In this document: positions 28,001 through 35,391 of the stretch, piece after piece
Position numbering within the stretch: the stretch's first letter is position 1
How the letters are laid out: each line of letters starts with the position of its first letter
Source of the DNA: JAQVEB01 sp028698105
GTDB lineage: Bacteria > Bacteroidota > Bacteroidia > Bacteroidales > Dysgonomonadaceae
Direction: 5' to 3'
NCBI GenBank assembly: GCA_964293155.1
Contig: CAXYYA010000027.1
Span: 1-52,129, forward strand
DNA: 52,129 nt
Program-made: the position numbers and the translations under genes
The notes under the pieces: model-generated
Database searches by the model: none
The model's input: only the letters and a program-made list of their open reading frames with translations
What the model was told of the DNA's origin: nothing

Positions 28001-28380
28001 ATCGTATAAAATCTTGTTCCGGCTCTGTAACGCGCTTCTATCTTTGTTGCGTTATTCAAAAGAAGCGTGTCTTTTCCTTTCACTGCCACGAAAGTCAGAT
28101 TTCCACCCATTCGAGGAAGATAAAGCGCAAACTCAGGTACATCGCTCGTTTCAAGTCGAAACCCCGTATGCGAACCGTATAACGCACGGGTAAATTTATT
28201 TTTACCGTTTATGCAAACAAAATCCTGACCGTCAGGAAAATACTGAAGTCTCCTTGCGGCGCCTCTGTTTTCATCGTTTAGCGATGTGGATTCAATGAAA
28301 TCACCGATCCTCTGTTTATTTTGTGATAAACAGGGGATGGTAAGCAAAATAACGGCGAGTATAATGAATGTATCTTTCAA
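25009..28380 (-). CDS. DUF4450-like large exported protein, candidate glycosidase
   Basis: 1123 residues with a signal peptide (to PCLSQ). The middle (about 290-690) looks like an (alpha/alpha)6 barrel of the kind seen in GH78/GH63/GH127 enzymes: AADGIWDGQVWLHGAIGWRM, NPYRNDQMHHYDMNLAYMDE, YDPDHDGLYDAYACIWASDA, WLPYSWSINNVAF. A beta-rich C-terminal half (about 750-1120) follows. I recognise this as DUF4450-like from pectin PULs, but I do not know a proven activity. The start codon is TTG at 28380: the next in-frame codon upstream leading to a stop offers no ATG. It lies between the GH65-like gene and PL11 and is probably co-transcribed with both. Confidence 0.75.
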   Translation of the reverse strand: MKDTFIILAVILLTIPCLSQNKQRIGDFIESTSLNDENRGAARRLQYFPDGQDFVCINGKNKFTRALYGSHTGFRLETSDVPEFALYLPRMGGNLTFVAVKGKDTLLLNNATKIEARYRAGTRFYTISDPIFRNGKLHIQAMALFDADGAIWKIWKENIPEKVQLVCKYGGASNTRFSREGDMGVDPPDCFDLKPEYCKGNKYILNENEFTLSFGKDNTEKIYGILPQSSNLKTDTLPVLYGLFMLGDEQYLYIGRENTFRENELKSKFSEAEKTRESLASRIQISTPDPYLNTVGSALAVAADGIWDGQVWLHGAIGWRMPLTGWRAAYTGDFLGWHDRARTHFDAYAASQVTGVPQTISHPAQDKELNLARSEKKWGTPQYSNGYICRNPYRNDQMHHYDMNLAYMDELLWHLNWTGDLEYAKKMWPVIKHHLAWEKLNYDPDHDGLYDAYACIWASDALYYNSGAVTHSTAYNYRANKMAVEIAEKIGEDPSPYRVEAEKIYQAVNAVLWIPSKGHWAEFKDFMGLKRLHESAGVWTIYHAVDGAIGDNFQNYQSTQYVDNVIPHIPVRGEGLAQEGLQTISTTDWLPYSWSINNVAFAEVMNMALAYFQAGRSEPAFNLLKSSVLDGMYLGNSPGNFGQISFYDAARGECYRDFGDPVGVASRLFIQGLFGINPDAMNRKLIIRPGFPDKWEFADLKTPDITLSYKRTGAQQKVERYSINCQLNNVDTLYLRIPARGDKIKELSANGKQVKWELRENSIERPMINIVIPIRKNNPVEIKIEWGGKALFPEILTIEKPLKNKDKIFVKSTYNITEIFDPQNILEEKQVKDSNVQGRVNAANNFHTFFIRVRSGDMKWWIPVNMKIENNEGPNPAFFTNVKSEKCVLVDLHSYFNSNVTDIFQNEYLTPRSPYTTLQIPTQGIGEWCHPKLTATIDDSGMRSKIQNGILSTSLGVPFRTPEKGKNIVFTSLWDNYPDSINIPLSGQATNAYLLMAGSTNHMQCHISNGVINIFYKDGTSEKLELVNPETWCPIEQDFYVDDLAFKLKGVPLYRLHFISGIVTNKLGKELNIKGVYGREIEGGAGILLDIPLDRRKELKYLSLKTLSNEVVIGVMGITLQRP

Positions 28381-28406
28381 TTTGTGTAGAATTTATTAGA
28401 ATTCGC

Positions 28407-30515
28407 TTATGGCATTTTTTTCAAGCCTTCCCATTTTACCTTCCATTTTCCGTCTTCCGGAAATCCGGGATTTTCTGTTTCACAACCATCCCAACCCGCG
28501 CACATCATGGCGACAGCCGTCAGTAATCCACCGTTGCCAGGCAAATAAACCCGTAGTCGGTTGTCCTGATAATTGTGTCCGTTTACTAAATACGTGTTTG
28601 TTCTTTTGTCCATCAACAAAGCGCCAACGGCTTTTTCCGGTTCACCGAGACGTGCGGCATTCATCGCTGTCATTGGATAGTCCCAACCCCACGTCTTATC
28701 CCAATTCCAATTGTCCCAAATCCAATGCAGCGTATTTTTCATACACGCGTCATTGATCAAATTATTGTCGGGCAAAATGCCGAGCGCACCGAGCACTGCC
28801 ATGTGATCGGATGTGAAACGAATGTCTTTGTATGTTTCGGGAGCGGTTTCCGCCGCCAAATACAATTTATCCTCATTATACGACAAAGGCGAAAGTTTTT
28901 CAATAAGCGCATCCCACTCTTTTATGCGTTTCTCTCCATTTCGTTCGCGCCATTGCTGCGCGGTTTCCATTGCCCAATGCCAATATGAAAGTTCAAACGG
29001 CGGATTCACCGTTTCGGAAGCCCGTAATGTTTCCTGAGCGGGAATGATCCCTTTCAATACGTAGCGGTCATTTTCCCTATCATAATCGGCAAAAGAGTAC
29101 ATAAACTCGGCAGTTTCCTGCACTAGCCGGTAATATTTTCCGATAGTTTCCGGCGTTAGTTTATCCCTGTAAATCAATTCTGCCAGATAAATGTAGTGCG
29201 GTTGTTGCCAGATGAGGAAACTACCTACTTTCGAGGGTGCTTCCATACCGTTCGGATCGGTCATTTTCATCCATCTGATGCCTCTGAATCCCTGTCTTTC
29301 CGCTATTTCTTTGGCAACCGGCTCAGCAGTGTTATACCATGGGAGCGTTCTTTCCAGCATCTCGGGACGATTCCACAAAGCGAATTGTGCCTGATGCCAC
29401 CAGATCATCTCGAGATGAAATTTCCCGTACCATGAGTTGTAGGTTAATCCGGTTTCCTGTGGAGGTGTAGTACCTGCGCATTGAATCGCCAGCAAGTACT
29501 GACTTAACACAACACGCCGCTCCAATTCCTTTGCTCTCGGGTCGGTACATTCGGAAAAATCTACAGCAGCACCCTTTCCCCAATAATCTTTCCAGTAAGT
29601 GGAAGATTCCGTAAATGTTTCAGCTACTTTTGGATTGGGTTCAACCTGATTTTTCGAAGAAAACAAAACGGAAAAATTCAGATAGTTAGTTTTAGACTCG
29701 AGCATGAAGTAATTTTTAGCTTTCTCTTTCAACTCCGCATCATCTTTCCACTCAATCTTCACGAAATATACGGTAGAATCTATTTGTCGTTTCAATAAAG
29801 CGCTATTGCCGGTTTTTTCTATAGCGGCAGTGGTATGTTTATCATCGGAATTCCAATCACAGGCATCGTCGGAATGTCCGCCGGTGGGGTAAGGGAATCT
29901 AAAGTTGATTACCGGTTTGGTATTATCCGATTTTATTTGAACGGCAACCATATCTTTACGCGGATGGCAGGCGGTTTTTACTTCGTATGAAGAACTATCA
30001 ACACTGAAATTGCTTGTGATCAACCCACTCCACATATCCAACGTTTGGTTGAGGTTTGTGAGATCATGCGGTTCTGATTCAGGCAGTTCCAGTCCGATGA
30101 TGCCGAGATGCAACCGGTGCGGATTTTCCCTGAAATAATTCGCGGCATCGTGCTGTCTGCCGGGTTCGTTGAATTGCACGGAATAAGGTTCAAGCCTTCC
30201 TCTTCCGAAATCGTAGTCCTTTAAGGTTTCTTCGTGCTTATACCCCTCGTTGTTGGGGAAACTATGCCATCCCCATTGGCTTTGCGTACCCAACGGCATA
30301 CCGTTACTACATTCCACCGGGAAAGTTTGCAGTCCGGTTGCGTCAACCGTAAAAGCAAATTCGCCGTTGCCGACAGATAATGAAGATAGTGAGTCGAAAG
30401 CAGTTATAACAGGATTGTTTCGTTTTACCAATGATTCACGATCAATTGGGTCTTTCTTACTACTACCGCACGCAAGAGTGAGTAATCCAATGATAATGTA
30501 AATTAAGTTTTTCAA
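28407..30515 (-). CDS. Lipoprotein with GH65-like (alpha/alpha)6 barrel
   Basis: 702 residues with a clear lipobox (LLTLACGSS, Cys16). An N-terminal beta-sandwich (about 40-270) with LSSLSVGNGEFAFTVDATG precedes an (alpha/alpha)6 barrel (about 320-680) with TYNSWYGKFHLEMIWWHQAQFALW and WNWDKTWGWDYPMTAMNAARLG. This arrangement is that of clan GH-L (GH65/GH15). The KFHLEM stretch matches the place of the WDTE-type motif in GH65. I cannot name a substrate. The start is TTG at 30515, with an in-frame stop three codons upstream and no ATG, the same oddity as in the next gene. It starts the upstream half of the PUL. Confidence 0.65.
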   Translation of the reverse strand: MKNLIYIIIGLLTLACGSSKKDPIDRESLVKRNNPVITAFDSLSSLSVGNGEFAFTVDATGLQTFPVECSNGMPLGTQSQWGWHSFPNNEGYKHEETLKDYDFGRGRLEPYSVQFNEPGRQHDAANYFRENPHRLHLGIIGLELPESEPHDLTNLNQTLDMWSGLITSNFSVDSSSYEVKTACHPRKDMVAVQIKSDNTKPVINFRFPYPTGGHSDDACDWNSDDKHTTAAIEKTGNSALLKRQIDSTVYFVKIEWKDDAELKEKAKNYFMLESKTNYLNFSVLFSSKNQVEPNPKVAETFTESSTYWKDYWGKGAAVDFSECTDPRAKELERRVVLSQYLLAIQCAGTTPPQETGLTYNSWYGKFHLEMIWWHQAQFALWNRPEMLERTLPWYNTAEPVAKEIAERQGFRGIRWMKMTDPNGMEAPSKVGSFLIWQQPHYIYLAELIYRDKLTPETIGKYYRLVQETAEFMYSFADYDRENDRYVLKGIIPAQETLRASETVNPPFELSYWHWAMETAQQWRERNGEKRIKEWDALIEKLSPLSYNEDKLYLAAETAPETYKDIRFTSDHMAVLGALGILPDNNLINDACMKNTLHWIWDNWNWDKTWGWDYPMTAMNAARLGEPEKAVGALLMDKRTNTYLVNGHNYQDNRLRVYLPGNGGLLTAVAMMCAGWDGCETENPGFPEDGKWKVKWEGLKKMP

Positions 30516-30599
30516 AGAGAATTAAAATTTGTTGTAGCAGAGGCTACTCTCGTTCGATCGAAAAAAAGCTTATTATATTTTTTACACAATATCCAATTA

Positions 30600-30607
30600 C
30601 AAAAATA
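30600..30607 (-). promoter_or_regulatory. Candidate -7 promoter box for the upstream PUL operon
   Basis: The minus strand reads TATTTTTG, an exact TAnnTTTG match, about 85 bases before the TTG start at 30515. No TTTG is visible at the -33 position. It would drive the GH65-like, DUF4450-like and PL11 genes. Confidence 0.4.
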
Positions 30608-30689
30608 CTCTCTAATAATCAATTATATATTGAAAATTTGATTTTTAAGCTATGCCATTTGATATTTAACTTCAGGTTATGATGCGGCA

Positions 30690-32636
30690 TTATTTCTCCC
30701 CCACTCTCCAGTCATCCGTCCTGAAAGGCGATGCAGGCAATCCCGCTTCGTTAGTCAGGTTACATACCGGATTATCGGCCCAGGCATAACGAACCGCTAC
30801 CGGAAACGCCACCTGCGGTGAACTGACAACGACCTGATCGCCTTCGATCTTGGCGTCGGCCCAATAGAATTTTTTATCCGGCCCGGCTATCGCGAAACCT
30901 TTCAGTGTATCTCCATTTTTCACTTTCAGTTTGCTGACGCACGGACGGAAAAAGATACGGATCTTATCGCCTTCCAACCGATACGTTTGATACAACGGCC
31001 CCGACGGAACGATCTTTTGCCCGTACGTATGTGCGCGTGCCTGCAACGCGAGCCGTTTGCCCACATCCTGCTTGTTTTTCGGATGAATGTCATCGGCTTC
31101 GCCGATATCAATGATCGTTGCCATGCCCGTGTTCTCCAGTTGCAGGGTTTGGAACTGCGCTTCGCGCAACTCGGCCCAGCCCGATTCGGAAGGTTCGTCT
31201 TTCACCTGCATGAAGTTGGCAAGCTGCACAAAATAAAACGGAAAATCGTAGCCCCATTTTGTGCGCCAGTCATTGATCATGAGCGGAAACAGCGTTCTGT
31301 ACTGATAAGCTCTTCCGGCATTGGATTCTCCCTGATACCAGATAGCGCCTTTAATACCGTACGGCACCAATGGCGCAATCATGGCGTTGTACAGGCTTGT
31401 GGGCTGGTTCTGCACGTTTGCGTTTGTGTTTTTCAGGTTCACGGCCAGTTTATAATTCCATTCACCGTCTAAGTTTTCGCGCAAGGTTTCCTTGTTCACC
31501 GGAGCAATGTACATCATTGCCGGATCGCCGTGAAAACCGCCGCCGCCACCTGTATCTATCACCCGCACGGCAATAACTGCATCGCCTTTTTTCACCTGCC
31601 GCGCCGGAATAATATATCGCCTGTCGGTATTGTAACCATCGGTTGCTCCGATTTTTTCTCCGTTAAAATACGTAATTTCGTTGTCGTCAATTTTGCCGAG
31701 AGAAAGCACCAGATCATTTCCCACCCAGTTATCGGGTATCTCTATTTTTTTTCTGAACCACACCAGGCCATCGGTATCCGGCAAACCGTTATCTTCCCAC
31801 AAACCGGGCAGCGAAGCCGATTTCCAGTCGGAATCGTTGTAATTTTTTTGAGCGGCTACCGCTTTGTTGTTCTTTATTTCGAAGTCGCCTTCGAGAATCT
31901 GCGTCATCCAGTCTTTTTGATCTGCATTTTTAGGGAGATTGCTAAATTCTTCCACCGGTTTTCGGAATTCGGGCATCAGCTTCAGCGATCCGGCGCTGGT
32001 CCATGCTTCGGCGAGTGTTCCTCCCCATGATGTATGGATCAGGCCGATAGGAACGTTAAGGTTTTTATATAGATCGCGGCCGAAGAAATAAGCCGTTGCC
32101 GAAAAACCGGGAATAGACGCCGGTGAGCACTCCTGCCAGCTTCCTGCGTCCACGGTGACGTCGTCAAGCGGATAGGTACTTGTTGCCCTTTTCACCTGCA
32201 ACAACCGGATATTCGGATAGTTGGCTTCGGCGATTTCTTTTTCGTAATTCATTATTTTGCCCCATCCGGCCAACGGCATTTCCATGTTCGATTGTCCCGA
32301 GCAAATCCACACCTCGCCGATCATCACATTTTTCAGCGTGAGCGTTTTTTTATCGGTGATGGTGATGGAATAAGGCCCACCGGCTGCGGGGGTAGCGAGT
32401 TTTACCATCCATTTTCCGTCGGTTCCGGCTTTTACCGAATAGTTTTTACCGTCCCACGAAGTGGTTATTTTTACCGTGGCGTTTGGCGTTGCTTTTCCCC
32501 ACAAAGGTGCATGGGTTTGTTGCTGAAGCACCATATTGTCGGAAAACATGGCAGGAAGTTGAACTTGTGCGCCGGCAACAGTCGCAACAAAAAGGAAGCA
32601 AAAAAGCAAAAAAGCAGTCAGGTTGTTTGTTTTCAT
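30690..32636 (-). CDS. SIAE/SASA-type carbohydrate O-acetylesterase (sialate O-acetylesterase family)
   Basis: 648 residues with a signal peptide ending VAGAQ. The family opening LPAMFSDNMVLQQQTHAPLWG is followed by WICSGQSNMEMPL with the catalytic Ser. Residues about 255-380 look like an inserted GH2-type jelly roll (FRKKIEIPDNWVGNDLVLSLGKIDD). The SGNH core resumes with IWYQGESNAGRAYQY and a late ADDIHPKNK holding the Asp/His pair. Despite the family name, members next to plant-glycan PULs act as general sugar acetylesterases. Its base composition is more G+C-rich than the two genes downstream. It is probably a separate unit, since 174 bases separate it from the next gene. Confidence 0.88.
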   Translation of the reverse strand: MKTNNLTAFLLFCFLFVATVAGAQVQLPAMFSDNMVLQQQTHAPLWGKATPNATVKITTSWDGKNYSVKAGTDGKWMVKLATPAAGGPYSITITDKKTLTLKNVMIGEVWICSGQSNMEMPLAGWGKIMNYEKEIAEANYPNIRLLQVKRATSTYPLDDVTVDAGSWQECSPASIPGFSATAYFFGRDLYKNLNVPIGLIHTSWGGTLAEAWTSAGSLKLMPEFRKPVEEFSNLPKNADQKDWMTQILEGDFEIKNNKAVAAQKNYNDSDWKSASLPGLWEDNGLPDTDGLVWFRKKIEIPDNWVGNDLVLSLGKIDDNEITYFNGEKIGATDGYNTDRRYIIPARQVKKGDAVIAVRVIDTGGGGGFHGDPAMMYIAPVNKETLRENLDGEWNYKLAVNLKNTNANVQNQPTSLYNAMIAPLVPYGIKGAIWYQGESNAGRAYQYRTLFPLMINDWRTKWGYDFPFYFVQLANFMQVKDEPSESGWAELREAQFQTLQLENTGMATIIDIGEADDIHPKNKQDVGKRLALQARAHTYGQKIVPSGPLYQTYRLEGDKIRIFFRPCVSKLKVKNGDTLKGFAIAGPDKKFYWADAKIEGDQVVVSSPQVAFPVAVRYAWADNPVCNLTNEAGLPASPFRTDDWRVGEK

Positions 32637-32984
32637 CGGATAAATCGTTTAAAATTATTTGTGTAAAGATACAACTTTCTCAAAAAACAGAACATCGGAA
32701 TGCTGTTTTTTTAACTGTGGAATAATTCCACAATCAGCAGATTCCTTCTGAAAATTTGCATGCGGTTTTTTCACGAAGGCTTATCTTTGCTTCAGATTCA
32801 TTGAATAAAAACAATAGAATTACGCGCATTGATTTTTATTTAATCCAACCAAAATCTTAACTATGTTTTTTTTTAATTTTCGTAGTGATACGAGCTTAAG
32901 AAAAGCATAGTTTATTTTTTTGTACCTCCTTTTACTTCCGATTCCGATTTATTTCCCTAAATTTGGGCATAAAATCTTTTTGGT
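32637..32984. other. Divergent intergenic region, candidate promoters
   Basis: This gap separates the minus-strand esterase from the plus-strand CYTH gene. Two plus-strand -7 matches occur. TATCTTTG at 32782-32789 has TTTG 23 bases upstream (32755-32758). TAAATTTG at 32958-32965 lies 19 bases before the CYTH ATG. On the minus strand only a one-mismatch box (TATCTTTA, 32664-32671) is seen for the esterase. I found no gene or strong hairpin. Confidence 0.4.
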
Positions 32985-33458
32985 ATGCCATACGAAATAG
33001 AACGAAAATTTTTGGTGAAAGGCGAATTTAAATCGCAATCGTTTAAAAGCCTGCGCATAAAACAAGGCTATCTCTCCCTCGCGGGATCGCATGTGGTGCG
33101 CGTGCGCATCAAAGGCGAAAAAGCGTATCTGACCATCAAAACCTCGATGGAGGAAGGCAGCATCGCCCGCAAGGAATGGGAATACGAAATTCCGGTGCAC
33201 GACGCCGACGAAATGCTGGAGATGTGCGACGAAGCCGTGATCGAAAAAACCCGCTACCTGATCAACGTGGGCAACCACGTGTTTGAAGTGGACGAGTTTT
33301 ACGGCGACAACCAAGGCTTACTTATCGCCGAAATTGAACTGGAACGCGAAGACGAACCCTTTGAACGTCCCGCGTGGCTGGGCGACGAAGTTACCGGCAA
33401 CGTGCGGTATTATAATTCTTTTCTGTCTATGCACCCGTATAGGGAGTGGAAACAGTGA
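32985..33458 (+). CDS. CYTH-domain triphosphate tunnel metalloenzyme
   Basis: 157 residues, the common length of short bacterial TTM proteins. The signature ExExK is IERKFLV at residues 4-11. Alternating charged strands line the tunnel: VVRVRIKGEKAYLTIK, RKEWEYEIP and AEIELERED. A conserved ending (VTGNVRYYNSFLSMHPY) is also typical. Relatives hydrolyse inorganic triphosphate or thiamine triphosphate. The cell role is not clear from context. A strong hairpin terminator begins right at the stop codon. Confidence 0.9.
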   Translation: MPYEIERKFLVKGEFKSQSFKSLRIKQGYLSLAGSHVVRVRIKGEKAYLTIKTSMEEGSIARKEWEYEIPVHDADEMLEMCDEAVIEKTRYLINVGNHVFEVDEFYGDNQGLLIAEIELEREDEPFERPAWLGDEVTGNVRYYNSFLSMHPYREWKQ

Positions 33459-33460
33459 AA

Positions 33461-33486
33461 AAAACGGCAATTGCCGTTTTTTTATT
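33461..33486 (+). terminator. Terminator of the CYTH gene
   Basis: AAAACGGCAA is followed directly by TTGCCGTTTT, a perfect 20-base palindrome, and then more T. It starts two bases after the CYTH stop. The flanking A and T tracts would let it work in both directions. Confidence 0.88.
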
Positions 33487-33593
33487 TTTTTAACGATTTT
33501 GATGCAACGTTTTTGCCCTTTTCATCATCTATTTAATACCATACCACTTCAATTTTTAACCCCGTCGGCAACCAAAGAAAGGAGGATACACGC

Positions 33594-33659
33594 ATGTTCG
33601 GCGATTCAATAAAGAAATGTTTCATTTTAATTGTTTTTTATTATGAGTCAAGACAATAA
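33594..33659 (+). CDS. Possible 21-residue leader ORF
   Basis: The sequence AAAGGAGG lies eight bases before an ATG. The reading frame gives MFGDSIKKCFILIVFYYESRQ and stops inside the next gene, overlapping its start by 17 bases. A good Shine-Dalgarno site is unusual in this window. It may be a leader peptide that couples translation to the 33643 gene, or chance. No homology is known to me. Confidence 0.25.
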   Translation: MFGDSIKKCFILIVFYYESRQ

Positions 33660-34137
33660 ATTTTCACTTACGATTGATGAAGCTAAGCTGGCCTCCATTC
33701 AGGAAAAAATCACTGCCTTGCAAACGGACTTAGCAGATGTTTTGGTGGTAAACCTCACTGCTGAAGAAAAGCAAACTCTGCCGATTATGGGCGCAAAGAC
33801 CATTGATTTTGTCACCCGTGCTCTGGAGTACGCGCAACAAAACCCTTCCTTAACTCCTCCCTATGTTGATCTCCCTGAGGCGCGCAAGGATCTCACATTT
33901 GTAGAAAATATCATGCCTGTACTTCAGGAACTGAAAACGCTAACGCGAGGAGTTGAAGATGCTTTAACGGTGGCCGGCAGCGAAGCCTATACAGCGGCGT
34001 TGATCTTTTATGCAGCGGTAAAAGGCGCTAACCGTACCAATGTTACGGGAGCGCGCGCCGTTTACGACGACCTCAAACGGCAATTCCCCAATCGGGGACG
34101 CCCGAAAGCAACCCCGCCATCAACCGTCGTTGAGTAA
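33643..34137 (+). CDS. Unrecognised 164-residue helical protein
   Basis: The ATG at 33643 (MSQDNKFSL) is preferred over an upstream TTG. I do not recognise the family with confidence. The protein has no signal peptide or membrane segment. It is mostly helical, with a heptad-like start (LASIQEKITALQTDLADVL), a middle LTRGVEDALTVAGSEAYTAAL, and a basic, proline-rich end (NRGRPKATPPSTVVE). Its base composition matches the housekeeping flanks, not the A+T-rich island that follows. It may be a small abundant cytoplasmic protein, but no function can be given. It ends just before a strong hairpin. Confidence 0.7.
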   Translation: MSQDNKFSLTIDEAKLASIQEKITALQTDLADVLVVNLTAEEKQTLPIMGAKTIDFVTRALEYAQQNPSLTPPYVDLPEARKDLTFVENIMPVLQELKTLTRGVEDALTVAGSEAYTAALIFYAAVKGANRTNVTGARAVYDDLKRQFPNRGRPKATPPSTVVE

Positions 34138-34143
34138 ATAACC

Positions 34144-34184
34144 AAAAGAGGTATTGCAAATAACTGCAATACCTCTTTTAATAT
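34144..34184 (+). terminator. Strong terminator hairpin, 15-bp perfect stem
   Basis: AAAAGAGGTATTGCA (34144-34158) pairs fully with TGCAATACCTCTTTT (34165-34179) around AATAAC. It lies six bases past the stop of the 33643 gene. The right arm contains AATACCTC, the core of the tandem array that follows. Confidence 0.85.
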
Positions 34185-34200
34185 CTTCTTGAGTGCGGCT

Positions 34201-34393
34201 AATAACTACCACACATATTTAAATACCTCCGTGAGATATTACAAATACCTTTTCGGGTTATTTAAATACCTCCCACACGTATTTTATATACCTTTTTAAG
34301 TTCATTAAATACCTCCGAGACATATTTAAAATACCTTCCGAAGTTATTTAATTATCTTCCCGAGGTATTTTATATAGCTCCAAAAGATATTTT
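34201..34393. repeat. Degenerate tandem array, alternating 21- and 22-bp units (43-bp dimer)
   Basis: Nine units begin at 34201, 34222, 34244, 34265, 34287, 34308, 34330, 34351 and 34373. Spacings alternate strictly 21, 22, 21, 22, 21, 22, 21, 22. Odd units approximate AATACCTT-N5-GTTATTTA. Even units approximate AATACCTCC-N5-ATATTTTA and are closer to one another. Each unit begins with AATA and ends with TATT, a weak inverted repeat. The period is not a multiple of three, so it does not encode a repeated peptide. It fills the gap between two convergent genes at the edge of the A+T-rich island. Together with the flanking hairpin this accounts for the 322-base gap. Confidence 0.85.
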
Positions 34394-34459
34394 GAGGGGT
34401 TGGGGAGGTAATTGAATATAATTGGAAAATAGTGTAAATAATTATTCGAGAAGTTTATA

Positions 34460-35386
34460 TTATTCACTTTCATTTTTTAACACTACAAGATCATTAAAGC
34501 CTCCTTTGCTCAATAGCATCTCTAAAGTTTTTTTGAACCTTTCCAATTCTCTACTTAAAATAAGTTTATATTCTTGAGAATTATTATTATATTCTTTTGG
34601 CAGCAATTGTAAAATAGCAAAATTTAAACCTGATAGCAATGTGGGAAAATCTATAATTTCTAATTTTTCATCTCTAATTTCCATATTTACATAAAATTTT
34701 CTCGGTCTACCTTCATACTCAAAAGCGTATAATTTTGTTTTATATTTATTTTTTAATGCATCAAATTGTAAGTTAGGATTATCAAATATAGATTCAGGTA
34801 TAGTTACATTTACTAATACGTTATCATACTTTTTCCCTTCATGTACTATTCCTCCTATAATGTGTTTACAGGTAGGTAAAATAAAATTATCGTAATATAC
34901 ATTTGCTAATGTGGAGGAAGGAAAAAAATTAATTTCTGTATCGGGAGCATTATTAAAAAACTCTTTCACTTCCTGCACACGTTGTTTAAATGTTTCAATT
35001 TTTTTTCTATTAAATTTAGTTAAGGATATTCCATTTAAATCAGACATTTGTTTTATACTTTCATCGACTATGAATGCACACCTTGAAGGGCCTAAGCGGC
35101 CTAAAAATAAGCCTAATTCAAAAATGATATTATCTCTAGGTGACCATATTTTTTTTCCACGAAATTTTATTCTATCATCTTTTGTTCCGATAAGTATACC
35201 AAAATCAAATTTCAGTGACGCTTCTAATAAATTGTAAAGAAAATTTTCGTTCAGTTTAAAAACTCTTTTATCCCATATCTTCTCATCCCAAATACTAACA
35301 TCAAAATCTGGCTCTAAAATCTCTTGTGCTGCCCGCGCTAAGTCTTTTTCCTCAGAAGAAGAACCTATGAAAATTCTTTTTTTCAT
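34460..35386 (-). CDS. cap12: TIR-STING effector of a CBASS system
   Basis: 308 residues from the ATG at 35386. A TTG at 35395 would overlap the previous stop. The N-terminal TIR domain (about 3-140) opens KRIFIGSSSEEKDLA and carries SPRDNIIFELGLFLGR, where Glu90 is the expected NADase residue. The C-terminal part (about 155-305) matches STING: SSTLANVYYDNFILP corresponds to the first STING helix, KYDNVLVNVTIP to the core strand, FYVNMEIRDEKLEIIDFPTL to the ligand-lid region, and SRELERFKKTLEML to the last helix. Known TIR-STING proteins form filaments on binding a cyclic dinucleotide and then destroy NAD+. This is the last gene of the operon, five bases after the E2-like gene. Confidence 0.88.
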   Translation of the reverse strand: MKKRIFIGSSSEEKDLARAAQEILEPDFDVSIWDEKIWDKRVFKLNENFLYNLLEASLKFDFGILIGTKDDRIKFRGKKIWSPRDNIIFELGLFLGRLGPSRCAFIVDESIKQMSDLNGISLTKFNRKKIETFKQRVQEVKEFFNNAPDTEINFFPSSTLANVYYDNFILPTCKHIIGGIVHEGKKYDNVLVNVTIPESIFDNPNLQFDALKNKYKTKLYAFEYEGRPRKFYVNMEIRDEKLEIIDFPTLLSGLNFAILQLLPKEYNNNSQEYKLILSRELERFKKTLEMLLSKGGFNDLVVLKNESE

Positions 35387-35391
35387 GATAC

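Noticed and set aside
34201..34393. Possible CRISPR array
   Set aside because: Units are contiguous and degenerate, with no unique spacers and no cas genes.
34460..35386. Thoeris ThsB or a plain TIR protein
   Set aside because: The C-terminal half aligns with STING along its length, and a CD-NTase and an E2 are in the operon, so CBASS fits better.
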